Shown: positions 1 through 5,867 of the stretch, in pieces
Numbering within the stretch: position 1 is the first letter of the stretch
How the letters are laid out: every line of letters starts with the position of its first letter
Source: JBFHKO01 sp041595355
Lineage (GTDB): Bacteria > Pseudomonadota > Gammaproteobacteria > Enterobacterales > Aeromonadaceae
Assembly: GCA_041595355.1 (NCBI GenBank)
Contig: JBFHKO010000160.1
Location: 1 to 5,867, forward strand
Direction: 5' to 3'
Length of the DNA stretch: 5,867 nt
Made by a program: the position numbers and the translations under genes
Notes under the pieces: generated by a model
The model's input: the letters and a program-made list of their open reading frames with translations, nothing else
What the model was told of the DNA's origin: nothing
The model's database searches: none

Positions 1-559
1 ACAAGAACCAGATCTCCCGCGCCTTCTTCTGACCCACGATCCGGGCGAGATAGCTCGAGCCGTAACCGCCGTCGAACGAGCCCACCTTCGGGCCCGTCTG
101 GCCGAAACGGGCATTCTCAGCAGCGATGGTCAGGTCGCACACCACGTGCAGCACGTGTCCGCCGCCGATGGCATAGCCGGCCACCATGGCGATGATGGGC
201 TTGGGACAGGTGCGGATCTGGCGCTGGAAATCGAGCACGTTCAGATGATGCACCCCCTCGTCATCCTGATAACCGCCATAGTCGCCCCGTACCCGCTGAT
301 CGCCACCGGAGCAGAAGGCCAGCTCACCGGCGCCGGTCAGGATGATGACGCCAATACCGGCATCGAAGCGGGCATTGGCCAGCGCTTCCATCAGCTCCTG
401 CACCGTCCGGGGGCGAAAGGCGTTGCGCACCTCGGGGCGATTGATGGTGATCTTGGCGATGCCCTCTTCGGACTTGTGATAGAGGATGTCCTGAAAGTCG
501 CCGCTGCAGTCGTGCCAGCTGATGGGGGCGTACCAGGTGGGGTCTTGTGTGTGGCTCAT
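1..559 (-). CDS. menB: 1,4-dihydroxy-2-naphthoyl-CoA synthase (MenB), C-terminus cut by window edge
   Basis: MenB is a cytoplasmic crotonase-fold enzyme that cyclises o-succinylbenzoyl-CoA to DHNA-CoA by an intramolecular Claisen (Dieckmann) condensation. I translated 186 codons from the ATG at 559; the frame stays open to the left edge. E. coli MenB is about 285 aa, so roughly 100 C-terminal residues are missing. Numbering coincides with E. coli MenB. The oxyanion-hole glycines are G86 (in CSGGDQ) and G133 (in AIGGGHVLH). Y97 and the SFD motif with S161 and D163 are present. G156 in FGQTGPKVGSFDGG is the glycine typical of bicarbonate-dependent (type I) MenB, where type II enzymes carry Asp. 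The start is supported by AGAGAG overlapping the menH stop and by the family-typical N-terminus (DPTWYAPISWHDCSGDF). It is the last gene of the visible menFDHB operon. Identification is secure. Confidence 0.97.
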   Translation of the reverse strand, partial: MSHTQDPTWYAPISWHDCSGDFQDILYHKSEEGIAKITINRPEVRNAFRPRTVQELMEALANARFDAGIGVIILTGAGELAFCSGGDQRVRGDYGGYQDDEGVHHLNVLDFQRQIRTCPKPIIAMVAGYAIGGGHVLHVVCDLTIAAENARFGQTGPKVGSFDGGYGSSYLARIVGQKKAREIWFL

Positions 560-564
560 CGTTA

Positions 565-570
565 CTCTCT
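565..570 (-). promoter_or_regulatory. Ribosome binding site of menB
   Basis: On the minus strand AGAGAG lies 5 nt before the menB ATG at 559 and overlaps the menH stop codon (TAG, 571-569). This is the clearest Shine-Dalgarno sequence within the operon. It suggests menB is initiated by its own ribosome entry, while menD and menH appear to rely on translational coupling. Confidence 0.6.
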
Positions 571-1321
571 AGGGTTGGTCGGTGGGCAGTGATGCCAGCC
601 AGGCGTGCCAGCGTGCCGCCAGGAGGCGGGGCGCGGCGCGATGCACATTGTGGCCGGCGTTCATCAGGGACAGGTGGCTTAGTGTGGGACAGGTGGCCAC
701 CAGCTGACAAGCGATGGCGGCAAACTTGTGGTCCCGTTGCCCGCTGACATAGGCCAGTGGCAAGCTCGTGGTGGCCAGCCAGGGGCGCAGATCCGGCTGG
801 CGCGCCAGGCTGGTGGCGGCCAGCATCCTGGCCAGCAGCCGGGGCTGATTGCGGCTGCGCAGGGCGACGAGGCTGGCCCGCTGCGCCTCGTCCAGCTCCG
901 CAAACACCGGCTGCCGGTACCAGTCGGCCAGCACCCGGGGCAGCGGTTCCTGGCGCAGGCGGCGTACCCAGAGGGCATCCTGTCGGGCCCGGGCTCGGCG
1001 CTCGACTGGCGAGCCCAGGCCCGGATGACTGCTCTCGAGGGTCAGGCTCAGCAGGCCGGGCGGCGAATGGCTGGCATGCAGCAGTGCCAGGCGGCCACCC
1101 AAGGAATAGCCCAGCAGGTGATAGCGCTGCAGCTGCCGCTGCGCCAGCTCGGCCTGCAGCCAGGCAGGGAAATCCGCCAGTCGACGCAAGGGGGGAGCCG
1201 CGGTCCGGCCATGGCCGGGCAGCGTCAGGGCATGGCAGCGGACCCCGGGCAGCGCCTCGATCAGCGGTTGCCAGTCGGCCGCGCTGCCGAGAAAGCCGTG
1301 CAGCAGCACCAGATCCGGCAT
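569..1321 (-). CDS. menH: 2-succinyl-6-hydroxy-2,4-cyclohexadiene-1-carboxylate synthase (MenH)
   Basis: MenH is a cytoplasmic alpha/beta-hydrolase-fold enzyme that eliminates pyruvate from SEPHCHC, the MenD product, to give SHCHC. The chosen start is the ATG at 1321, giving 250 aa (E. coli MenH is 252 aa). Visible features are the oxyanion-loop HGF (residues 8-10, LVLLHGFLG), the LPGHGR segment (34-39), the nucleophile elbow LLGYSLGG with Ser73, Asp197 in GQRDHKF, and His224 in AGHNVH. Together these form the full Ser-Asp-His triad in contexts typical of MenH. The cap region at about 95-175 is Arg-rich (SHPGL, then RRARARQD), as in MenH homologues. The ATG lies 1 nt after the menD stop. An in-frame GTG at 1339 would add six residues (VSWRAE, initiating as Met) and overlap menD by 17 nt. 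Neither start has a strong Shine-Dalgarno, so translation is probably coupled to menD. The function is secure; the exact start is not. Confidence 0.93.
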   Translation of the reverse strand: MPDLVLLHGFLGSAADWQPLIEALPGVRCHALTLPGHGRTAAPPLRRLADFPAWLQAELAQRQLQRYHLLGYSLGGRLALLHASHSPPGLLSLTLESSHPGLGSPVERRARARQDALWVRRLRQEPLPRVLADWYRQPVFAELDEAQRASLVALRSRNQPRLLARMLAATSLARQPDLRPWLATTSLPLAYVSGQRDHKFAAIACQLVATCPTLSHLSLMNAGHNVHRAAPRLLAARWHAWLASLPTDQP

Positions 1322-1322
1322 C

Positions 1323-3065
1323 TCAGCACGCCAGCTCACGGCAGGCGTTGCCCAGTCGGCGCAGCTCCGCGGCTACCTGAGCGCTGGGGACGCGGATCTC
1401 GATGAGGGTCCGGCCCCCCTGCAGTGCCTGCCGGTAGCAGGACTCGAACTCGTCCAGGTTCTGGGGCGAGGCGTAGTCGAGGCCGAACATGCCGGCTGCC
1501 GCCTCGAAGTGCAGGCCGTGGGGCAGGCGGTAGTAGTCATCCCGCAGCCCCGCTGTCGCGGGCACCGGCAGCAGGTGGAAGATGCTGCCGCCATCGTTGT
1601 TGAGCAACAGCAGCACGAAGGGCGACGCCAGACGGCGCAGCAGCGCCAGGCTGTTGAGATCGTGCAGTGCCGAGGTGTCACCGATAAGCAATGTGGTTGG
1701 CTCCCCGGGGCGGCTCAGTGCCAGCCCCACGGCGCTGGCGATGAGGCCATCGATGCCGGAGGCGCCACGATTGCTGGCGATGCGGCTGGGCGCCTGTCCG
1801 GCCCGTCCCAGCATGTCCATCAGTCGCGCCGGCAGGCTGTTGCCGAGAAACAGCTGCCCCTGCAGCAGGCTGTTCAGGCGGTGGCAGACGGCGGCTTCGC
1901 TGAAATCGGCCAGTTGCTGCTCCAGCAGGCGGCCTATCGCCCGCTCAAACGGTTGCAGGTGGTGCCAGCAGGAATCCGCCACCGGCGGCCCCAGGGCGGC
2001 CTGGTGGCAGCGGCACCACGCCTGAATGGGGGCGATCAGGCGGCGCGGCAGCTGGTGGCCGGGATCCAGTCGTTCGGCATGGGCCGCCAGTTGCCAGTGA
2101 TCCACCCAGCGGTGGTCGGCGATGAACTGGTTGAGGCGCTTGGAGATGTGGCGGCCGCCCACCTGCAGCAGCACCTCGGCACGCCCCAGTTCGGCACGAA
2201 AACCGGCATGCTGCAGCGCCAGGTCGTAGTGGGTCAGCGCCTGGGGATGAAAACGCAGCTGGGATTGCACATCCGCCAGCAGCGGCCAGCCGAGGCGACT
2301 CGCCAGCGCCGCGATCGCCCGGGCCTCGGCGGGCGAGTCCAGCTGGCCGACCAGCAGCACCCCGCGGCGGGCGCTGAAGGCGAGCCAGTCCGGCTCCGGG
2401 GTCACCGCCCCGGCGGCCTGGGCATAGCGGGTCCAGGGCTGCGTCTGGCCCTGCCAGCGCGCCAGGGGCGCCAGGTAATCGGCAGGCAGGGGGGGCGTGT
2501 CGGCCGACTCGGCGGGCGGATACAGGGGCTCGGGATAGGGGCAGTTGAGATGCACCGGCCCCGGGGTGGCGCAGAGGCGCTGCCAGGCCAGATCGATGCT
2601 GCTCAGCACGAAGCTGGCCGGGATCGCCAGTGACGGCGCCGGCAGGCTGAGCTGGTAAACCGGGTAGTGGACAAAGATGCCCGCCTGCAGGATGGCCTGG
2701 TTGGCGCCGCAATCGAGCAGCTCGGCGGGCCTGTCGGCGGTCAGCAGTATGAGGGGCACCCCGGTCAGGCGGGCCTCGATAAGCGCCGGGTAGAGGTTGG
2801 CGACCGCCGTGCCGGAGGTGGTGATGAGGGCCACCGGGCGGCCATGTCCCTTGGCCAATCCGAGGGCGAGGAAGCCCAGTCCCCGCTCGTCGAAGTGCAC
2901 ATGCCGGGTAAAGCCCGGGTGGGCGGCGGCGGCCAGGGTCAGGGGGGCCGAGCGTGAGCCGGGGGCAAGGCACAGCTCCCGCACCCCCAGTCGGTACAGC
3001 TCCTCCAGCAGCAGTTCGGCCCAGAGGCCGTTGAGGCGGGCGCCCATGGCGCTGTCTCTCTTCAT
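1323..3065 (-). CDS. menD: 2-succinyl-5-enolpyruvyl-6-hydroxy-3-cyclohexene-1-carboxylate synthase (MenD)
   Basis: MenD is a thiamin-diphosphate enzyme that decarboxylates 2-oxoglutarate and adds the resulting succinyl semialdehyde carbanion to isochorismate, giving SEPHCHC. It is the committed step after MenF. The protein has 580 aa (E. coli 556), the extra length being mostly in the central domain. The N-terminal Pyr domain has LAPGSRSAPLTLAAA (33-47) and HFDERG with Glu60, equivalent to the E. coli ThDP-activating Glu55. TSGTAVANLYPALIEA and LLTADRPAELLDCGANQAI follow. The C-terminal PP domain has SNRGASGIDG and the Mg/ThDP motif starting GDTSALHDLN (462-471) and ending at LLNNDGG (487-493). 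The ATG at 3065 overlaps the menF stop as ATGA, a typical coupling junction. There is no strong Shine-Dalgarno; GGGG lies 8 nt upstream. The reading frame is intact with no missing key residue. Confidence 0.98.
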   Translation of the reverse strand: MKRDSAMGARLNGLWAELLLEELYRLGVRELCLAPGSRSAPLTLAAAAHPGFTRHVHFDERGLGFLALGLAKGHGRPVALITTSGTAVANLYPALIEARLTGVPLILLTADRPAELLDCGANQAILQAGIFVHYPVYQLSLPAPSLAIPASFVLSSIDLAWQRLCATPGPVHLNCPYPEPLYPPAESADTPPLPADYLAPLARWQGQTQPWTRYAQAAGAVTPEPDWLAFSARRGVLLVGQLDSPAEARAIAALASRLGWPLLADVQSQLRFHPQALTHYDLALQHAGFRAELGRAEVLLQVGGRHISKRLNQFIADHRWVDHWQLAAHAERLDPGHQLPRRLIAPIQAWCRCHQAALGPPVADSCWHHLQPFERAIGRLLEQQLADFSEAAVCHRLNSLLQGQLFLGNSLPARLMDMLGRAGQAPSRIASNRGASGIDGLIASAVGLALSRPGEPTTLLIGDTSALHDLNSLALLRRLASPFVLLLLNNDGGSIFHLLPVPATAGLRDDYYRLPHGLHFEAAAGMFGLDYASPQNLDEFESCYRQALQGGRTLIEIRVPSAQVAAELRRLGNACRELAC

Positions 3066-4393
3066 CCCAGCGGCCCCAGCAGGCTGGCCAGTTTGTCATC
3101 CAGTTCCTGCCACTCGGCTTGCGGCTCTGAGCCGGCCACCAGACCGGCACCGGTGAACAACCGTAGCGTCCTGCCTTCCCAGAGGCCGCAACGGATGGCG
3201 ACCGCGAATTCGGACACGTCTTCGCTGATGAGGCCGCAGGCACCGGCGTACCAGCCACGCTGGTAGGGCTCCTGTTCGCGGATGAAGGCCATGGCCTTGC
3301 GCCGGGGCGTGCCGCCCACTGCCGGGGTGGGGTGCAGGGCGGCCAGCAGCTGCCAGTCGGCCACTCCGGGTTTGAGGCGGGCCTGGATATCGCGCTTGAG
3401 GTGCTGCAGGCGGCGCAGGCGCAGTATGCGCGGCGGCGAGAGCTGCGCCTGCTCGGCCAGGCCATCCAGGCGGGTGAGGATATCCGCATGCACCAGCCGG
3501 TTTTCCAGACGGTTCTTGTTGTCGGCCAGCAACTGGGCGGCCCGTTCATCGTCGGCCAGTTCATCGCCGGTGCGCACTATGGTGCCGGCCAGCGCCTCAG
3601 TGTAGAGCGCCCGTGCCTGGCGGCGATACAGTCGCTCCGGCGAGCAGGCGAGGAAACAGCGCTCGGCACTGAACTGGAAGGCAAAATGGAAGCAGGCCTG
3701 GGTCAGCCCTTGCCAGGCGGCCAGCAGATCCCAGGGATCCAGAGGCGCGGACAGGCTCAGGGTGCTCTGCCTCGAGAGGACCACCTTGGGCATGACCGCC
3801 AGGGAGGCGGGCGTCGTGACCCGGGCCACCATGGCCTGCCAGCCGGCGTAGTCGGGGCAGTCCTGGCGTTGACAGGATTGCGGTGTGACGGGGGCAATGG
3901 CGGCTGCCGGGCGCAGTTGCCGCAGGGCGGCGCTGGCGGCGGCCAGTTCCGCCTGCCGATTGTTGCCCTCGAACCAGAGGTTGCATACCAGCTCGGTCAG
4001 CGGGCCCTTGCGGATGAGTTCGATGCGCGGCAGCACGAAGTGACAGGGGCCAAACTCCCGCCAGTCGGCGGCCGCGGGGGTCGGATGGCCGGCCTGGGCG
4101 GCATCGAAGGCCAGGCCGCCGTAGTAACGCGGCCAGCTGCCGGCGGCGGGCTTGGGGTGACCACTCAGGCTGGCCAGGCGGGCGGGGTCGCGGATCTCGC
4201 GCAGGCAGCCGAGGCAGGCAAATTCCCGGTGGCGTTCCCGGGCATGCCAGTAGATGCGCGGATAGAGTGTCTGGGCCTTGAGCCAGCCGGGCAGGGATTC
4301 AACCACCAGCGGCTCGCGCAAGCGAACGAAGCCGTCGGCGGTGGACTGGCCCTGGGCCTCCAATCTGTCAATCAGGCGTGTGATGGCCGACAT
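3062..4393 (-). CDS. menF: Isochorismate synthase (MenF)
   Basis: MenF is a Mg-dependent chorismate-utilising enzyme that isomerises chorismate to isochorismate, the first dedicated step to menaquinone. From the ATG at 4393 it is 443 aa (E. coli 431). By alignment to remembered E. coli MenF, the general base is Lys203 (MPKVVLSRQ, E. coli K190) and the general acid is Glu253 (SPERLYRR, E. coli E240). The Mg ligands are Glu297 (DNKNRLEN) and Glu430 (EWQELDD), matching E. coli E284 and E416. TEALAGT (265-271), HPTPAVGGTPR and GWYAGACG are also present. The frame stays open far upstream into the menA region, but MSAITRLIDRLE matches the family N-terminus, and anything longer would run antisense into menA. 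The Shine-Dalgarno is weak (AGGA 13 nt upstream). An EntC- or PchA-type siderophore or salicylate synthase is unlikely, because menD follows directly. Confidence 0.96.
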   Translation of the reverse strand: MSAITRLIDRLEAQGQSTADGFVRLREPLVVESLPGWLKAQTLYPRIYWHARERHREFACLGCLREIRDPARLASLSGHPKPAAGSWPRYYGGLAFDAAQAGHPTPAAADWREFGPCHFVLPRIELIRKGPLTELVCNLWFEGNNRQAELAAASAALRQLRPAAAIAPVTPQSCQRQDCPDYAGWQAMVARVTTPASLAVMPKVVLSRQSTLSLSAPLDPWDLLAAWQGLTQACFHFAFQFSAERCFLACSPERLYRRQARALYTEALAGTIVRTGDELADDERAAQLLADNKNRLENRLVHADILTRLDGLAEQAQLSPPRILRLRRLQHLKRDIQARLKPGVADWQLLAALHPTPAVGGTPRRKAMAFIREQEPYQRGWYAGACGLISEDVSEFAVAIRCGLWEGRTLRLFTGAGLVAGSEPQAEWQELDDKLASLLGPLG

Positions 4394-4440
4394 GGTGTGT
4401 ATGGGATCCTGGCACGAAAGGTCGGGCGGCGGCGCGGGAA

Positions 4441-4470
4441 CTGCCAAAGCAGGCAGGCATCCGGTATAGT
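4441..4470 (+). promoter_or_regulatory. Candidate sigma-70 promoter for menA
   Basis: A -10 box TATAGT (4465-4470; 5 of 6 matches to TATAAT) is preceded by CTGCCA (4441-4446; 4 of 6 matches to TTGACA) with an 18-bp spacer. A GC-rich discriminator (ACGCG) follows the -10. The start point would fall near 4477, leaving a leader of about 100 nt before the menA ATG. This is prediction from consensus only. The -35 is weak, and no better plus-strand candidate is seen closer to menA. Confidence 0.45.
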
Positions 4471-4517
4471 ACGCGTCTTCCAGACTTGCGTGCTCCGCGC
4501 CGGCCAGATGGGCGTTC

Positions 4518-4546
4518 AGTATAGGGCGCGGCGGCGGGAGGGTAAA
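4518..4546 (-). promoter_or_regulatory. Candidate sigma-70 promoter for the menFDHB operon
   Basis: Read on the minus strand, TTTACC (4546-4541; 4 of 6 to TTGACA), a 17-bp spacer and TATACT (4523-4518; 5 of 6 to TATAAT) form the best promoter in the region, with optimal spacing. Transcription would begin near 4511, giving a leader of about 118 nt before the menF ATG. No second promoter is evident at the tight downstream junctions, so menF, menD, menH and menB are probably one transcript. Confidence 0.55.
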
Positions 4547-4567
4547 CGAGATTTGCTCCCGAGGGGC

Positions 4568-4572
4568 GGTGA
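4568..4572 (+). promoter_or_regulatory. Ribosome binding site fixing the menA start
   Basis: GGTGA sits 5 nt before the ATG at 4578. The only upstream in-frame alternative, GTG at 4569, overlaps this element and has GAGGGG only 2 nt away, which is too close for initiation. The ATG at 4578 is therefore preferred. Confidence 0.5.
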
Positions 4573-4577
4573 TCCTG

Positions 4578-5486
4578 ATGCATAACAACTTCTTTACTCG
4601 CTGGGTCATGGCGGCCCGACTGCGGACTCTGCCCCTGGCCTGCTCGTCGGTGCTGCTGGGCGCCGGGCTGGCGGCAGAGGCGGGTGCCTTTCGCTGGAGC
4701 CTGTTCGGCCTCTGTCTGTTGACCGCCGTGCTGCTGCAGCTGCTCTCCAACCTGGCCAATGACTATGGCGATGCCCTCTCGGGGGCCGATAATGCCCAGC
4801 GCGTCGGGCCGACCCGCACCGTGGTCTCCGGGCTGATTTCGCCGGCGCAGATGCGAGCGGCCATGGCCTGGGTGGCGGCCACGGCAGCGATAAGCGGCCT
4901 GGGGTTGTTGTGGCTCGCCTTCGCCGGCCATTGGCGGGACTTTCTGATCTTCGCCGGTTTCGGCGGGGTGGCCCTGTTGGCCGCCGTCACTTACACGGTG
5001 GGACGCCGCCCCTACGGTTACCGGGGGCTGGGGGATCTGTCGGTGTTCCTGTTTTTCGGGCTGCTGGGGGTGATGGGCACCTACTATCTGTTCACCCGGG
5101 AGCTGGCCTGGCTGCTGCTGCTGCCGGCCACCAGCTGCGGGCTGCTGGCCACCGCCGTGCTCAATATCAACAACATCCGCGATCTGGACACCGATGCGGT
5201 GGCCGGCAAGCGGACTCTGGCCGTGCGTCTGGGGCGCCGCTGGGCCTGCCGTTATCACTGGAGCCTCGTCCTGGGCGCCGGTCTGCTGAGCCTGCTGCTG
5301 GTGGCGCTCAAGGGGCACGGCCCCTGGCCCTGGCTGTTCCTGCCGGCCTGGTGGCCGTTGCTGCGCGCCGCCTGGCGGGTGCAACAGAGCCGGGATCCCG
5401 CCTGCCTCAACCGTCAGCTCAAGCACACCGCCATGGGCAGCCTGCTGTTCAATCTGCTGCTGGCCCTCGGCTTTGCTCTTGCCTAG
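4578..5486 (+). CDS. menA: 1,4-dihydroxy-2-naphthoate polyprenyltransferase (MenA)
   Basis: MenA is an integral inner-membrane UbiA-superfamily enzyme that transfers a polyprenyl chain to DHNA with decarboxylation, giving demethylmenaquinone. From the ATG at 4578 it has 302 aa (E. coli 308). The opening ARLRTLPLACSSVLLG (13-28) matches the family start. The first Asp-rich motif, SNLANDYGDALSGAD (57-71; N58, D62, D65), binds Mg-diphosphate. The second is NNIRDLDTDAVAGKRTL (198-214; D202, D206). TYTVGRRPYGYRGLGDLSVFLFFG (138-161) is highly characteristic of MenA rather than UbiA. About eight hydrophobic segments alternate with short loops, including runs near 42-56, 104-116, 123-137, 155-171 and 178-195. 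It is transcribed divergently from menFDHB, linking the last membrane steps to the soluble pathway. Confusion with UbiA is unlikely given the motif contexts and neighbours. Confidence 0.97.
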   Translation: MHNNFFTRWVMAARLRTLPLACSSVLLGAGLAAEAGAFRWSLFGLCLLTAVLLQLLSNLANDYGDALSGADNAQRVGPTRTVVSGLISPAQMRAAMAWVAATAAISGLGLLWLAFAGHWRDFLIFAGFGGVALLAAVTYTVGRRPYGYRGLGDLSVFLFFGLLGVMGTYYLFTRELAWLLLLPATSCGLLATAVLNINNIRDLDTDAVAGKRTLAVRLGRRWACRYHWSLVLGAGLLSLLLVALKGHGPWPWLFLPAWWPLLRAAWRVQQSRDPACLNRQLKHTAMGSLLFNLLLALGFALA

Positions 5487-5504
5487 CCGGGGCGGCATTC
5501 GGGC

Positions 5505-5867
5505 ATGAGCTCCCGCCGCGTGCGCTTTGCCAGCTTCAACCTCAGTTTTTCCCGCCCCCGGGCCGGTCAGCTGCTGGCCGAGCTGGCGGGCGCGCCACAG
5601 GCCCAGTTTGCCCACTGCGCCGAGATACTGCAGCGGGTGCGCCCGGATGTACTGCTGCTGAACGAGTTCGATCAGGATGCCCCCGGGCAGTCAGGGCGGG
5701 CGCTGGCGTGCTTCCTCGGACGCTATCTGGCGACGGGACAGGGCGGGGCGGCCCCCCTTGATTACCCCTTCCACTACCTGGTGCCGACCAATACCGGTCT
5801 TGGCTGCGGCGAGGATTTGGATGGCGATGGCATCCTGAGCCTGCCCCGGGATGCCCATGGCTTTGGC
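5505..5867 (+). CDS. Endonuclease/exonuclease/phosphatase-family protein, N-terminal part only
   Basis: I translated 121 codons from the ATG at 5505; the frame is open to the right edge, so the C-terminal catalytic His/Asp motifs cannot be checked. The beginning fits the EEP (DNase I-like, Mg-dependent phosphodiesterase) fold: VRFASFNLSF with Asn12, then RPDVLLLNEFDQD (46-58) with the metal-ligand Glu54. After that comes YPFHYLVPTNTG (87-98) and an acidic loop EDLDGDGILSL (103-113) followed by DAHGFG, a pattern I associate with a family of uncharacterised bacterial EEP proteins. No signal peptide is visible, since the first beta strand begins at residue 6. It lies 18 nt after menA, in the same frame as the menA TAG, with only a GGGG-rich weak Shine-Dalgarno, so co-transcription with menA is likely. 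Substrate (nucleic acid, lipid or sugar phosphate) is unknown, and no role in quinone synthesis is established. Confidence 0.8.
   Translation, partial: MSSRRVRFASFNLSFSRPRAGQLLAELAGAPQAQFAHCAEILQRVRPDVLLLNEFDQDAPGQSGRALACFLGRYLATGQGGAAPLDYPFHYLVPTNTGLGCGEDLDGDGILSLPRDAHGFG

Larger units (their letters stand above)
4394..4577. other. Divergent menF/menA intergenic control region
   Basis: This 184-bp stretch is the only sizeable noncoding segment and must serve both directions. It contains one good minus-strand promoter candidate and one plus-strand candidate whose predicted transcripts cross (listed separately), with leaders of roughly 100-120 nt each. It also has a 7-bp inverted repeat, CCGCGCC (4495-4501) and GGCGCGG (4525-4531), bracketing the menF -10 box, and a 6-bp one, CGGGAG (4535-4540) and CTCCCG (4556-4561), bracketing the menF -35. 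I see no FNR-like (TTGAT-N4-ATCAA) or CRP-like (TGTGA-N6-TCACA) operator, no riboswitch and no RNA gene. Confidence 0.7.

Noticed and set aside
1509..2633. Long plus-strand open frame (374 codons) antisense to menD
   Set aside because: It lies wholly opposite a conserved menD, is Gln/Gly/Ala/Arg-rich with no recognisable domain, and is typical of spurious antisense frames in high-GC DNA.
1945..3564. Minus-strand open frame (539 codons) spanning the menF/menD junction in another frame
   Set aside because: Pro/Arg/Ala-rich out-of-frame shadow; both real frames there carry complete family motifs.
3884..4214. Paired cysteines in MenF (C60/C63 and C174/C179) as a possible metal site
   Set aside because: The family needs only Mg bound by Glu residues, the spacings do not form a recognised cluster motif, and scattered cysteines are also seen in the neighbouring proteins.
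3332..4585. Long plus-strand open frame (417 codons) antisense to menF
   Set aside because: Low-complexity Gly/Gln/Arg-rich composition opposite a gene with all catalytic residues intact; it is a GC-driven shadow.
4394..4759. 122-residue N-terminal extension of menF upstream of the ATG at 4393
   Set aside because: It would run through the intergenic region and into antisense menA. Its composition is not protein-like, and the family N-terminus begins at the ATG at 4393.
697..5304. Six E. coli-type Chi octamers (GCTGGTGG): plus strand at 809, 2051 and 5297; minus strand at 697-704, 4303-4310 and 5128-5135
   Set aside because: The motif is easily produced by GC-rich coding sequence, shows no strand bias here, and its activity in this organism is unknown.
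5487..5504. Possible terminator between menA and the EEP-family gene
   Set aside because: The 18-nt gap has no stem-loop followed by a T run; the genes are probably co-transcribed.
4368..5615. Long minus-strand open frame (415 codons) antisense to menA
   Set aside because: Gln/Gly/Pro-rich with no domain, opposite a well-conserved membrane protein and crossing the promoter region and the next gene.

Overview
This 5.9 kb window is a menaquinone (vitamin K2) biosynthesis locus from a high-GC gammaproteobacterium. By eye, G+C is roughly two thirds. The encoded proteins resemble their Escherichia coli counterparts closely enough that many catalytic residues can be placed by recalled alignment. 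The gene order and GC suggest Aeromonadales (an Aeromonas, Oceanimonas or Zobellella type). That placement is inference, because the window contains no rRNA or other phylogenetic marker.

Layout. Positions 1-4393 hold a tight minus-strand operon, transcribed right to left: menF (isochorismate synthase), menD (SEPHCHC synthase), menH (SHCHC synthase) and menB (DHNA-CoA synthase, cut by the left edge after 186 codons). Its junctions are a 4-nt ATGA overlap (menF/menD), a 1-nt gap or 17-nt overlap depending on the menH start (menD/menH), and a 9-nt gap (menH/menB). A 184-bp divergent intergenic region (4394-4577) carries plausible sigma-70 promoters for both directions. On the plus strand, 4578-5486 is menA (DHNA polyprenyltransferase, integral membrane). 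It is followed after 18 nt by the start of an endonuclease/exonuclease/phosphatase-family gene that runs off the right edge.

Function. MenF converts chorismate to isochorismate. MenD adds the succinyl semialdehyde unit from 2-oxoglutarate, and MenH eliminates pyruvate to give SHCHC. MenC and MenE, not in the window but expected just beyond the left edge, give OSB and OSB-CoA. MenB closes the naphthoate ring. A thioesterase located elsewhere frees DHNA, and MenA prenylates it in the membrane to demethylmenaquinone. The product is the low-potential quinone used in anaerobic respiration.

No mobile elements, CRISPR arrays, RNA genes or clear terminators were found, and nothing looks like a new biological system. 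The most noteworthy points are the predicted crossing divergent promoters between menF and menA, the placement of menA next to the men operon, and the unexplained nuclease-like gene downstream of menA. The many long overlapping ORFs in other frames are by-products of high GC.
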